This document shows, in pieces, positions 34,093 to 45,146 of a stretch of 64,000 bases of DNA (within the stretch, counting starts at the first letter, position 1; the number at the start of each line of letters is the position of its first letter). The translations under genes were made by a program, and so were the position numbers. The stretch lies in assembly GCA_033032865.1 (NCBI GenBank), contig JAWHQI010000009.1, positions 13,844,001 to 13,908,000 of the forward strand, read 5' to 3'. The stretch is from Dactylorhiza incarnata. Its lineage: Eukaryota > Streptophyta > Magnoliopsida > Asparagales > Orchidaceae. The notes beneath the pieces are model-generated. The model searched no databases. It saw only the letters and a program-made list of their open reading frames with translations, and was not told the origin of the DNA.

Positions 34093-36330
34093 CGAGTACC
34101 TGAAGAGAACTCGCGATCACTTGCTAATCTCTGCAAAAGAGAACTTAAAGCAGGTATAAAAGAATATAACGCGAGTACCTGAAGAAAACTCGCGATCACC
34201 TACTAATCTCTGCAAAAGAGAACGGAAAGCAGATATAAAAGAATTTAACGCGAGTACCAGAAGAGAACTCGTGATCACCTGCTAATCTCTGCAAAAGAGA
34301 ACTTAAAGCAGGTATAAAAGAATATAACGCGAGTACCTGAAGACAACTCGCGATCACCTGCTAATCTCTGCAAAAGAGAATTGAAAGCAGATATAAAAGA
34401 ATTTAACGCGAGTACCTGAAGAGAACTCGCGATCACATGCTAATCTCTACAAAAGAGAACTCAAAGCAGGTATAAATGAATATAACGCGAGTACCTGAAG
34501 AAAACTCGCGAACACCTGCTAATCTCTGCAAAAGAGAACTCAAAGCAGGTATAAATGAATATAACGCGAGTACCTGAAGAAAACTCGCAATCACCTGCTA
34601 ATCTTTGCAAAAGAGAACTTAAAGCAAGTATAAATGAATATAACGCGAGTACCTGAAGAAAACTCGCGATCACCTGCTACTCTCTGCAAAAGAGAACTTA
34701 AAGCAGGTATAAAAGAATATAACATGAGTACCTGAAGAAAACTCGCGATCACCTGCTAATCTCTGCAAAAGAGAACTTAAAGCAGGTATAAATGAATAAA
34801 ACGCTAGTACCTAAAGAAAACTCGCGATCACCTGCTAATCTCTACAAAAGAGAACTCAAAGCAGGTATAAATGAGTATAACGCGAGTACCTGAAGAAAAC
34901 TCGTGATCACCTGCTAATCTCTGCAAAAGAGAACTCAAAGCAGGTATAAATGAATATAACGCGAGTACCTGAAGAAAACTCACGATCACCTGCTAATCTC
35001 AACAAAAGAGAACTCAAAGCAGGTATAAATGAGTATGACGCGAGTACCTGAAGAAAACTCGCAATCACCTGCTAATCTCTGCAAAACAGAACTTAAATCA
35101 GGTATAAAAGAATATAACGCGAGTACTTGAAGAGAACTCGCGATCACCTGCTAATCTCTGCAAAAGAGAACTCAAAGCAGGTATAAATGAATATAACGCG
35201 AGTACTTGAAAAAAACTCGCGATCACCTGCTAATCTCTGCAAAAGAGAACTCAAAGCAGGTATAAATGAATATAACGCGAGTACTTGAAGAAAACTCGCG
35301 ATCACCTACTAATCTCTACAAAGGAGAACTCAAAGCAGGTATAAATGAGTATGACGCGAGTACGCTAATCTCTGCAAAAGAGAACTTAAAGCAGGTATAA
35401 AAGAATATAACGCGAGTACCTGAAGAGAACTCGCGATCACCTGCTAATCTCTACTAAAGAGAACTCAAAGCAGGTATAAATGAGTATAACGCGAGTACCT
35501 GAAGAAAACTCGCGATCACCTGCTAATCTCTGTAAAAGAGAACTTAAAGCAGGTATAAATGAATATAACCCGAGTACCTGAAGAAAACTCGCGATCACCT
35601 GCTAATCTCTGCAAAAGAGAACTTAAAGCAGGTATAAAAGAATATAACGCGAGTACCTGAAGTGAACTCGCGATCACCTGCTAATCTCTGCAAAAGAGAA
35701 CTCAAAGGAGGTATAAATGAATATAACGCGAGTACCTGAAGAAAACTTGTGATCACCTGCTAATCTCTGCAAAAGAGAACTTAAAGCAGGTATAAAAGAA
35801 TATAATGCGAGTACCTGAAGAAAACTCACGATCACCTGCTAATCTCTGCAAAAGAGAACTCAAAGCAGGTATAAATGAATATAACGCGAGTACTTGAAGA
35901 AAACTCGCGATCACCTGCTAATCTTTACAAAAGAGAACTCAAAGCAGGTATAAATGAGTATGACGCGAGTACCTGAAGAAAACTCGCGATCACCTGCTAA
36001 TCTCTGCAAAAGAGTACTTAAAGCAGGTATAAAAGAATATAACGCGAGTACCTGAAGAGAACTCGCGATCACCTGCTAATCTCTACAAAAGAGAACTCAA
36101 AGCAGGTATAAATGAGTATAACGCGAGTACCTGAAGAAAAGTCGCGATCACCTGCTAATCTCTGCAAAAGAGAACTCAAAGCAGGTATAAATGAATATAA
36201 CACGAGTACCTAAAGAAAACTCGCGATCACCTGCTAATCTCTACAAAAGAGAACTCAAAACATATATAAATGAATTTTCATAATGCGAGTACCTGAGGAG
36301 AACTCGCAATCACCTGTTCATCTTTACAAG
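34093..36330. repeat. 79-bp tandem array with two hairpins per unit
   Basis: About 28 head-to-tail copies of a 79-bp unit (starts at 34171, 34250, 34329, 34408, 34487 and so on); one copy near 35360 is shortened. Each unit contains two inverted repeats: GCGAGT...ACTCGC with an 11-nt loop, and ACCTGC...GCAGGT enclosing TCTCT...AGAGA. The array lies between gag and the 3' LTR of TRG, in its 3' untranslated region. Decayed partial units extend leftwards to about 33940. Confidence 0.95.
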
Positions 36331-36524
36331 TGATGTATATAAAAAACAGGCATTTATATAAGCATTTATAGAAGAGAAGTATTTTGGGTGCCTCGATACA
36401 ATATGGTGATATTCGCCTCATTTGTAAGAAAGAAGCTAGCATAGCAGCTGTATTAGATGCAAGAGAAATAATAATGTTCAATCGGAGCAACCACTTCAAT
36501 GTGGATATAAAGTTGAAATTACAT

Positions 36525-36935
36525 CGGGGTGACCATCAAAAGATGGGTTCGATTGTCATTAAAGATTTGGGCGACCATCGAAAGATGGGTTTGATTGCCT
36601 TTAAAGATTTTGGCGACCATCAAGGGATGGGTTTGATTGCCTTAGAAGATTTGGGCGACCATCGAAAGATGGGTTTGATTGCCTTTAAAGATTTTGGCGA
36701 CCATCAAGGGATGGGTTTGATTGCCTTAGAAGATTTGGGCGACCATCGAAAGATGGGTTTGATTGCCTTTAAAGATTTTGGCGACCATCAAGGGATGGGT
36801 TTGATTGCCTTAGAAGATTTGGGCGACCATCGAAAGATGGGTTTGATTGCCTTTAATGATTTTGGCGACCATAAAGGGATGGGTTTGATTGCCTTTTAGA
36901 AACTTGGGTAACCACCAAAAAGGTGGGTTTGATTG
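36525..36935. repeat. 42-bp minisatellite with 84-bp higher order
   Basis: About ten 42-bp units containing GGCGACCATC and GATGGGTTTGATTGCC. Units with CGAAAG alternate with units with CAAGGG, so the real repeat is an 84-bp pair. A plus-strand frame (36384-36899) is open through it only because 42 is divisible by three. Confidence 0.93.
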
Positions 36936-37108
36936 CCACAACATTCACAAGCCAAGAAACCATGTATGCATTTAAAGGAAAGAGCTAATGCAAACATAAC
37001 TGAAAGAGCTTTAAGACGAGCTTTATGACAAACCTTTCTGCCAATGAAAATAGATCTAGCATCGAGTGAATGATCAATATTGCTAGAAAAGATTTTACAA
37101 TAATATTT

Positions 37109-38383
37109 TTAAGCAACATATTCCTGCAGTTTGCCTTCTTTTAGTAACTTCTCTACAAGCTTATGTAGAGCACGTCACTTTTCTGTATCATGACCCACAC
37201 ACATGTGGTATTGACAAAACAAGTCTCTGTGATAACCCTTATGATCAGGTCGCAGGAGAGGAGGTCTCGTAAAACCAGGTTCATGCTGGATAATCTGAAG
37301 AACTTCTTTCATAGAGATAGTTAAACTTGTACGCCTTCCTCGGAACTTATCTTGCTTATATGGGCGAGGAGAATTACATGACTTGTAATCATAAGCCTGA
37401 GTTGAGATATTAGGATTGACAAGACATAACTCTGATTGACTTAGCTGTAGGATATTTTGAGAAGCAGATAAACGCTCATAATCATATCATACTTCACGTT
37501 TAGATGATAAGTTGGGACCTTGTTCATATTCTAACAAATAGCCACGGCGATTGATAGGAAGATGATCATGAGAAGAATAATCCTTCTGTTGTTGTTGAGG
37601 CCTCTGAATTAATGAAGCAAAATAATCGGGGTTCGCATCCTCAGCCTTAATGAACTGATTTGCTATTTCAATAAGATGAGCATAAGATTCTGGCTCTTTC
37701 ATGGTGACTTTGAACTTAAGAGGACCTTCCTGGAGACCATTAATTAAGGCATGTTTATAGAGACTTTGATCAGCATTAACAACATCAAGGATTTCTTTTT
37801 GAAAGCGATCGACGAAGTGAGCTGTGGATTCGTTATCCATTTGCGTGATCTGAAAAAGAGCCGGGAGACCTCTCTTACGCTTCCTTAAAGTACTGAACCT
37901 TAAGTAAAATTCTCTTCGAAGATCCTCGAAGCAATTGATCGATTGAGGTGGTAAATGATAGAACCAATCCAGAACTTGACCATCAAAAGTCATGATGAGA
38001 ACTTTACACTTGATACCATCTGATAGAGTTCTTAGTGAAGTAGCTGCCTCAAAGGCTTGCAGATGGAAAATCGGATCACTCATTCCATAATAGACTAGTA
38101 GGCGAGGCTCTTTGAAATCATTCGGGACTACTTCCCAACGAATTTTGTATGATAATGGGGAAGGCTCTTATTCTTCTCCTGCAGGAACTATTATTCTATC
38201 AACTAGGTAAGTGGGATCACCCATACTAACCTTATGAGACTCATGACGAGGAATAGAGAGTCCTGCTGCTTCAGGTTGTAACAAATATTCTAGATAATTG
38301 CTAGAAGGCTTGTCATTAATAGCTTGGACAGGAAATTCGAGATGATTGGAAGGATGCTCGAGGCCTTCTGACGGATGATCCAT
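37109..38383 (-). pseudogene. gag: TRG gag (Ty3/Gypsy, Tat-like)
   Basis: A single frame of 425 codons from the ATG at 38381-38383 to the TAA at 37109-37111, broken by TAA at 38168, TGA at 37487 and a TGA near 37192. The start of the core is FHLQAFEAA (near 38065), followed by DGQVLDWFYHLPPQSI, FEDLRREFYLRFSTLRKRKR and a helical stretch ending ANQFIKAED, the standard Gypsy gag core. The C-terminal part has CQYHMCVGHDTEK near 37215, a Tat-type Cys/His knuckle whose last Cys position is next to a stop. No protease follows. The 5' leader (38384-38660) has no other ORF. Confidence 0.9.
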
Positions 38384-38660
38384 GAAAACAGGAATTGCCG
38401 AAAGAGAAAAACTGCAATAACTTTCAAACGAAGTCGAATTTCTGAAATCTGAGGGCTAAAAAGTGCCTGAACGGGAATCCCGGTTCAATTTTTGGATAGT
38501 TCAGCTTGAGCCGGTCACGACAGGCTTTGAATTTCTGAATTCCGACACCCGGATCAAAAGTTATGGCCGTTTTAAGATTAAGTGTATTTTAGGCCAAATC
38601 TCGCATCTTCATCGCAAATGTTGTTCATCAACCACTTGCTATCTGAAGGTTGCATGTTTC
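38384..38660 (-). other. TRG leader next to 5' LTR
   Basis: 277 bp between LTR and gag. The primer site should be at the right end: the minus strand reads GAAACATGCAACC after the LTR end TTTAACA. It does not match initiator tRNA-Met, and I cannot name the tRNA. Confidence 0.5.
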
Positions 38661-40034
38661 TGTTAAATCCAAAATGGCACCTCCATGATCTACTCGAGGA
38701 AATAGGGGGAAAAGGAGGTCGCAAGCAGCTGGTTACTTGAGTCGCGAGTGAAGAGGGCAGAAGAAGAGAGGGCCGCTAGCTTGCGGCGAGGCCAAACTTC
38801 GCCCGCCACGGCAAATGCCACTCCTGCGATGGGCTTTCCCTTTATTTAATAATCTGTATTACAGCTCATTGTGTTTAGTACATGGAAATAGAATGAATAC
38901 AAGAGAGTTGCGGGTAATAAAAGAGTAAAGCCGCGCGGGCTGTTTGCCGAGGCCGCCCAGCCTGTTGTTGAGACCGCCCGAGCTAGTCACCCAGGCTGTT
39001 TGCTGAGGCCGCCCGGCCTATTGCTGAGGCCGCCCGGCCTATTGCTGAGGTCGCTCGGCCTGTTGTTGATACCACCCGAACTAGTCGCCCGGGCTGTTTG
39101 CTGAGGCCGCCCGGCCTGTTGCTGAGGCCGCCCGGCCTGGCAGTTAGGAGGTCGTCGGACAAGCCGCCATTAAGTGCGGTCTGACTGTTTCTAGTTGCCG
39201 ATTTTGTCCCCCAACTTGCCTGTCCTTCTGTTCATGCCGAGGGTCCTATTTATAGGCTCTGTGTCGATGCCATCACCGCCGGTGAGCCGGTGAGCCGGTG
39301 ACTGAAGTTCTACCAGCGCGATCTGAAGGAGGAGGCCGCCTACCCGCGCGGTCTGAAGGAGGAGGCCGCCTACCCACGCGGTCTGAAGGAGGAGGCCGCC
39401 TACCCGCGCGGTCTGAAGGATGAGGCCGCCTACCTGCACGGTCTGAAGGAGGAGGCCTCCTACCCGCGTGGTCTGAAGGAGGAGGCCGCCTACCCCCACG
39501 GTCTGAAGGAGGAGGCCGCCTACCCGCGCGGTCTGAAGGAGGAGGCCGCCTACCCGCGCGGTCTGAAGGATGAGGCCGCCTACCCGCGCGGTCTGAAGGA
39601 GGAGGCCTCCTTCCCGCGCGGTCTGAAGGAGGAGGCCGCCTACCCGCGCGGTCTGAAAGAGGAGGCCGCCTACCCGCGCGGTCTGAAGGAGGAGGTCGCC
39701 TAACCGCGCGGTCTGAAGGAGGAGGCCGCCTACCCGCGCGGTCTGAAGGAGGAGGCCGCCTACCCGCACGGTCTGAAGGAGGAGGCCGCCTACCCGCGTG
39801 GTCTGAAGGAGGAGGCCGCCTACCCGCACGATCTGAAGGAGGAGGCTGCCTAACCGCGCAGTCTGAAGGAGGAGGCCGCCTACCCGCGCAGTCTGAAGGA
39901 GGAGGACGCCTACCCGCGCGGTCTGAAGGAGGAGACCGCCCCTACTGGGTGGTCAGGAGGTTCCTAGCCGCATGACCTGCAGGAGGAACGTAGGAAAACC
40001 TCATCGGAGAGGATCGCCGATTTCTGGGTAAACA
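38661..40034 (-). repeat. TRG 5' LTR
   Basis: 1374 bp, 211 bp longer than the 3' LTR. Positions about 39311-39950 hold about 22 of the 30-bp units, seven more than the other LTR, which accounts for 210 of the 211 bases. Confidence 0.93.
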
Positions 40035-40445
40035 GGTACTTTCCAGTTTCTAGGATCTTCATTAGTTGCATGGTCTAGTAGGAAACAAAATTCGGTTGCA
40101 CTCTCCACCACGGAGGCCGAATACATTGCATTAGGGAGTTGTTGTGCACAAGCACTATGGATGAGCCAAACTTTAGAGGACTTTGATTTTCATCTAAAAC
40201 ATATAGAATTAATATGTGACAACAAGAGTGCCATTGATCTTACAAATAATCCGGTACACCATTGTAGATCCAAACATATAGATGTACGTCATCATTTCAT
40301 AAGGGATCACATTAAGAAAGAAAATGTTAGAATAAGTTTCATTGGCATGGACTCTCAACTTGCTGATATATTCACCAAACCTCTTCCCGATGCAAGGTTT
40401 CAAATGTTAAGGTTGGAATTAGGAGTCATAGACATCTTAGGATGA
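40035..40445 (+). pseudogene. pol: Copia-2 RNase H end
   Basis: It continues the Copia-2 frame after TRG. The block STTEAEYIALGSCC (about 40105) carries the catalytic Glu. CDNKSAIDLTNNPVHH (40217) and RSKHIDVRHHFIRDH (40269) follow, then LADIFTKPLPDARF (40360). It ends normally at 40443-40445. Confidence 0.92.
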
Positions 40446-41987
40446 ATAACATGTAAAACGCTAATGTTTTATGCAATTTGAGCAATCAAGACATCTCTGA
40501 AAATTACAAAATTTCTGCATAAGACTACTCTTAAGACCCCTAATCAATATCAAAAAATAGAATTTTAAAATCTTCATTATTTCACTTACTGTTTCCCGCG
40601 CTAGCGCTAGCGTGAGTGTTTGAAGTTTGTGTTTTTCAAAATTTCTAAAAATCTATTAAAATATTTTAGTTCATATTTACTACTTTAATTTTGTACTTCT
40701 GACTTTTGTTATTTTTTGTTTTATTTATTTTATGGAAAATCAAATACAAAATTTCAAAATTCAAAAATACAAAAATATGTTTTTTGTGGTTTTCTATTTT
40801 TTCCTTTCATTAAAATTTTCAAAATAACAAAAAAAACTGTATGATCTTTATTGTTAATATCAAGCATGTATGGATTCTATCATTTAGAATTATCTACAAT
40901 GTTGAAGTTTATTTCTTCAAATTACTATGAACATGGTTTTGTTTATCATGCTTTGATATATCTATTTAAGTGCATCAATTGTATTGACACATATGTGTAG
41001 AACAAAGCTTAGCATGCCTCTGAGTATGAGTAAATGTTTTGTGGTTGATAACGATACATTTTCACTCACTTATTTTGGTAATCTATCATGTGTGTTTAAA
41101 TCTAAAAATGCTTGCTTGTGTATTGTAATTGTACAATGAATTAAAATTTGTATACGTTTATTATCTACACTACATTTGAATTGCGCTTAAGAATTAAGAA
41201 AAGTGATTTTAAAAAAAAATTATGTTGGGTTTGAAAACAAGTGTATTCGGAGAATGTTGTCTCACAAAAGTGAACAAAAATAGACAAATATAACTCCACC
41301 AAGCACTACTTGAACCTCCTGATAAGTCTTCATAAGCATTGTGAGGTTGAGCACATTGGAAAGAATAGTAAAGTGTCTTGTGCAAACCTTGGTTAGTACA
41401 CCACTTTTTTCTAAAAATATTGTGCATTAAAGTGTGTGAAAGTTAATATACTTGTGTTTTATTGTGCACTTTACTCTACATTTGACTTGTATTTTGTGAT
41501 TTAAATCATTTGTTCACATTGCTCAAAATACACTTATGTGCACTTCATTATCTTTCATAACACTTCTTCTCATGAGTATTGAATTCTAATGCTTTATCTA
41601 TACTACTCTTAATATAAGAAATGCACTAGGTAACCTAGCATGATCTCTACAATGTTTGGTATCCCTTAAACTTGAAATAAAGTAATATTGTAGTATAATT
41701 TTTTTTATATGTTTATTTCATGCTTGGTATCTTTATGAAAAACTTTGAGATTTCAAAAAGGTTAAAACATCTTTACATTTTGAACTTAAACTCATATTTA
41801 TATTTATGCTTTTCATGCTTACAAAAAGATGTCTCTTATAATCTTCCACTTGCTTACAACTCTTATCTTTTTATTTGAAATCTCTTATATATACTATGCT
41901 TAAACTCTTTATCATTATTACAAAAGCCCGATCATGCTTTATCATGCCTTCTTACTACCCTCACCCCACCTTCTTTTGATAATACCA
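40446..41987 (+). other. Copia-2 post-pol region without ORF3
   Basis: AT-rich, with no ORF beyond short chance frames. GCGCTAGCGCTAGCG (40602-40616) repeats the LTR word. An env-position ORF as in X1, X3 and H is missing. Confidence 0.6.
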
Positions 41988-42251
41988 AAAGGGGGAGATT
42001 AATTGAAGAAATCTATGAGGAGAAATCTAGAGGAGAAATCTAGAAGATTAACGGGAGACTAATTCTTGTAATTTAGGGGGAGTAAAACATAAATTGCATT
42101 TATGTAGGGGGAGCATTAAGATAGGGGGAGTATGCACATTCTCATGCTTATCAAATACTATAGTTGCATTTTTTTCTCGCTTATCACTTACCATAAACAT
42201 CTTTTGTTGATTTCTTTCTAAGAGGATTTGTTATTATCAAAAGAGGGAGAT
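41988..42251 (+). other. Cluster of Copia-2 polypurine tracts
   Basis: At least five AGGGGGAG or AGAGGGAG tracts: near 41990, 42076, 42107, 42123 and 42240, the last one touching the 3' LTR start (TGTTGGACA at 42252). Clusters like this are a known Sirevirus signature. Confidence 0.85.
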
Positions 42252-42446
42252 TGTTGGACATGTGTGTCACATCCCTTTGTTTGAGAATAACAAATCCCAA
42301 ATTGTATTTGATCTTGCTTGTCGTGTGTTTATAGTGTGTAGGAACTATAGGTGCAATACTCCACAGGTAGAAAGCAGCTTGGAACCAACAAACTGAGCTT
42401 AAACACTACCGCCAATGCTAGTGGTTACCGCAGGCGCTAGCGCTAC
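42252..42446 (+). repeat. Copia-2 3' LTR, truncated
   Basis: 195 bp matching 26899-27093, then an abrupt change at 'gctacc' (about 42446) into S1 sequence. A deletion has removed the rest together with part of S1. Confidence 0.9.
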
Positions 42447-42957
42447 CAGAGGGGCTCATGCAATTTTACTCACGCACGGGCAAATTCTGAATGCATGAAA
42501 ACAGGCTAACAGAGGGGCTCATGCGATTTTACTCACGCACGGTTGAAACCGACCGTGCGTAAAAATGCACGGGCAAATCCAGATCACCATTTTGCCAGCA
42601 GATAAGCACGCATGGTTGGAGCAATCATGCGTCAAGAAAACGCACGACCATGCGATTCATGCAGAAATGTAATTTGGGCAAAATGGAGATTTGCCTACCT
42701 TCACAGCATAATCACACAGCTGGGAATACCCTTCCAGCTCAATCCAAATACAGAAAAAGGGTTGGGGAGCACCATGTGCTTACCCCCAACAAACATAGCG
42801 CGCAATTGCACACCAAAACGAGCCCAAAGAGTGCACTTTGTGAAGAAATGTGTTCAAGTGAAATATAAGCAATAATGAACTAAAAGTGAAGTGCATAGCA
42901 TGAAAACTAGCCCGGATGAGTCCAAAAAATACTATATAAATCAGACTCATCAAAGGG

Positions 42958-43243
42958 CACCTTTGGAGAGGATTCCAATCTTAGTTTTCTGAGCTTCTTT
43001 CTCCCTAGGTGATCTTGGCTTAGCTCTCAGGCTCTCGAAGGTGCCCAGTCTCAGCTTTGGCTTGGGAGGGGAAGAGCTCAAAGATCTTCCGGGTGTGTAG
43101 TGGGACCTCCTTGCTGTGACAAAGGGTATGTGTTTAGTTCTGAATCTTTGGTCAGTTCCTTCGAAGAAATCAGTAAGTGTTAGCTGCCCCTCGACTCGTT
43201 GAGGGCCCGAGCTCCACAAAGAAGCCAAGTCTTGGTTTCAACA
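42958..43243 (+). repeat. Gypsy-1 3' LTR, second part
   Basis: It matches 7122-7250 plus 13770-13926 and here has no Copia-1 insertion, which shows the uninterrupted sequence 'ctcaaagatcttccggg'. It ends TTTCAACA at 43243. Confidence 0.9.
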
Positions 43244-43679
43244 AAATATATAAAGGCACAAAATGACATTACAAAATGGCATCATTGTACAACAATATAA
43301 ACCATTATGATAAACTCCCAATTTAATCAGATTGTCTTCCATCACCATATCCTCAAATATGTTTAGTAAGATGTTATCATGAAAACTGTACATCTAGTTA
43401 CCTGTATTGTACTACTCCTTTGGAGGAGTTTTTCTCTTCCTTGAGAAGAACTTTTGTGTTACTTTTCATGATGCAAAGACCAGAGGCTCATCCTCCACTT
43501 AAGTTGTCATGTTGGTTTATTGATGAATGTCATCTTCTTTGGGAGGCTTCACCTGAGTTTGTGCATCCATTTCAGCTGTCTGGGCAGTCTCCTTAGCAAT
43601 TCTTGAAACTTCTTCCAGAAGCTGATCAACTTCTAAGGGCTCCCCCCTGGGATGATGCAAACATCTCCTCAAGCTCCCT
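43244..43679 (-). other. X1 internal region after Gypsy-1
   Basis: It resumes X1. 'ctcctttggaggagttttt' (43416-43434) corresponds to 'ctccttcttaggagttttcc' in X3. Noncoding or very decayed end of ORF3. Confidence 0.6.
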
Positions 43680-45146
43680 CTAGTTTGATGCAGTCATCTC
43701 CCCCTGAGTTACTGCGGGAAGCTCCCTTTGGATTATTCCTGTCTGAAATATAGTAATTCTGTTGGGATCAGAAACTTCAGCATCTGGGGCATTTTGACCA
43801 GTCTCTTTTTCCTTCTCCTGGCCACCCACATTTTCTTGAACAATCAGCTCCTCCTCATGCATATTCTCCCCCCTCTGAACCTTACTAATAAGGGAGGTTA
43901 AGAAAGATTTGGTTACCATTGAGGAGGACATAAAAGTTTTGAGGGCCAATAGTGTCTCTTTTGATTCTTGTAGCTCAGACACCATCTAAGAATACTTTCT
44001 GTTGAATTTTCTGGCTTGAGTCACCAGTAAATCAACAAATGTCCCAGTGGCAAGCTCCACTACTTTAGAGATTATCTGATCAATATCAAATGGAGGAGAG
44101 ATAGAGGCAAAAGGTGTGTCAACTGGGTGTGTGGATATGATAGCTGGAGGAGGTGATGAGAGATAAGTTTGTTCCAAGAGATCAGGATGGATGACTATGA
44201 GGTTTTCTTCAAGAGGGTTAATATATGATTGTTGTGGTAGGGGAGCAGAATGAATTTCTGGGGGATTTTCAATAGTAGTGGTGATGGAGGGTTGTTGTTG
44301 CTGTGGGGTGTGAATCAGTGGTGCAAGCACTGATGTTGTATCAGGTAGAGTGAACTGGGGGTCTTGAGAAGGAACATCTCATGGGAGGTCTGTTAGAACT
44401 GTCTCATTATTTTGAGGAGTAGGGGAAAGTGAAGGAGAGGGTGCTGCTTGACCAGGCTTCAGAATTTGCCTGGTCAATTTAGAGAAAATGCCAATATTGA
44501 TTCTTTTGCCAGGTGGAATTATCACCCATTTTGATTTGCAGACCATTGGGTAATGATGGAGCAGGACTTGGCTCATCATTCTCATATAAGCATTCTTCTT
44601 ATGTGAGTATTTATGGCCAATCAACTTAAGGAGGCACCTCCCTCAGTTTATTTTCTTGTTGAGTACTAGAACACCCATAATCTGCAGCTGCTGCTTAGGA
44701 ATAACATCATGTGCTGAGATTTTGCATAACAACACCTTTCCCACAATGTCTGCCAAGAATTTATACTCTTCAGATACATCATTCTTCTTCAAATTTATTG
44801 CATTTTCTATACTGAATTTCATATTCTGTAATGCCCTGCTTGTCTTTTCCACTGAAAGTTCATCTGAATCTATATCAACTGGTAGATCAAAAGTTTGACA
44901 TAACATTTCCTCTGTAATGTTAATATCATTCCCAGAGATTCTCCCATGGAAAGATCCATGATCTCCAATGTGGATGTTATCATTCAGCTCTGATATCTCG
45001 ATATCATAGATCTTGTACCTAGTAGAGATTAGCTTTGCCAACCCAGCAGTTTGGAAGAGCCCAAGAATGGCCTTAAAGTTCTCAGAAGCAGCATTGAAAG
45101 ATTCTATATCCACATCAAAACCAGAGTTGACCTTTGGAGATGCCAT
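43680..45146 (-). pseudogene. X1 ORF3 (plant transposon domain, env position)
   Basis: One frame of 489 codons from the ATG at 45144-45146, with in-frame stops at 44643, 44379 and 43986. It opens MASPKVNSGFDVDIESF. The N-terminal 170 residues match X3 ORF3 closely: ALLxxxAGL-type helices, LISTRYKIYDIEI, EEYKFLADIVGKVLLCKISAHD and PKQQLQIMGV. This resembles the 'putative plant transposon protein' domain (Pfam Transposase_32, from memory). The middle is Pro/Gln/Ser-rich and the C-terminal part is helical. There is no membrane segment. In Sireviruses a third ORF after pol is often called env-like, but nothing here shows an envelope. Confidence 0.75.

Larger units (their letters stand above)
32632..40034 (-). 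mobile_element. TRG: gag-only LTR element with two tandem arrays
   Basis: 7403 bp with a perfect GGTAC duplication (32627-32631 and 40035-40039) and TG...CA ends. On the minus strand: 5' LTR 40034-38661 (1374 bp), gag 38383-37109, 42-bp array, 79-bp array, purine tract 33795-33811, 3' LTR 33794-32632 (1163 bp). No pol is present and there is no room for one. This fits the class of terminal-repeat elements with a gag only, dependent on pol from another element; the gag type points to a Tat-like Gypsy helper. It is inserted in the RNase H region of Copia-2. Confidence 0.92.
26899..42446 (+). mobile_element. Copia-2: Sirevirus, 3' LTR truncated, split by TRG
   Basis: 5' LTR 26899-27965, primer site 27968, gag 28109-29497, pol 29989-32631 and 40035-40445, several polypurine tracts 41988-42251, and a 3' LTR cut after 195 bp at about 42446. 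The left flank is AGTGG (26894-26898); the right duplication is lost with the deleted end. Long gag, RNase H ending in ELGV and clustered AGGGGGAG tracts fit the Sirevirus lineage. Unlike X1 and X3 it keeps pol but has no ORF3 in its 1.8-kb post-pol region. Confidence 0.9.
26538..42952 (+). mobile_element. S1: TGATG...CATCA repeat, split by Copia-2
   Basis: The ends are TGATGCACTTACGGC and GACTCATCA, with a perfect AAGGG duplication. Its own sequence is 26538-26898 plus about 42447-42952. The left part has ACGGCAAGTGTACCGGTCGC and 'ggacttgagattgaagtcct'; both recur in S2 near 60580. It has no coding sequence, and TG...CA ends and a 5-bp duplication point to a solo LTR or a non-autonomous LTR element. 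The right part has the hairpin-forming words ACGCACGGT and CCGTGCGT (42533-42562). Confidence 0.75.
6729..43243 (+). mobile_element. Gypsy-1: Tat-type Ty3/Gypsy element with antisense genes
   Basis: Plus-strand element with LTRs of about 680 bp net, each interrupted by a later insertion. Flanks are AAATT (6724-6728) and AAATA (43244-43248), a duplication with one mismatch. Internal order: primer site 13927, gag 13982-15107, protease 15693-15923, RT/RNase H/integrase 16116-20687, 94-bp tandem array 20765-21510, two antisense gene-like units 22264-25942, purine tract 26130-26142. The RT and RNase H layout and the antisense ORFs after pol fit the Tat clade (Retand, RIRE2, Grande type). All frames are broken. 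Confidence 0.85.

Noticed and set aside
34093..36330. CRISPR-like appearance of regular repeats
   Set aside because: Whole units repeat with no variable spacers, and this is plant retrotransposon DNA.
36384..36899. Plus-strand frame with regular 14-residue repeats
   Set aside because: A by-product of the 42-bp minisatellite, antisense to TRG gag, without start context or non-repeat domain.
26145..43243. 26145-43243 as one long element with its own gag-pol
   Set aside because: Duplications AAGGG and GGTAC and the matching LTR pieces show it is the Gypsy-1 3' LTR interrupted by S1, Copia-2 and TRG.
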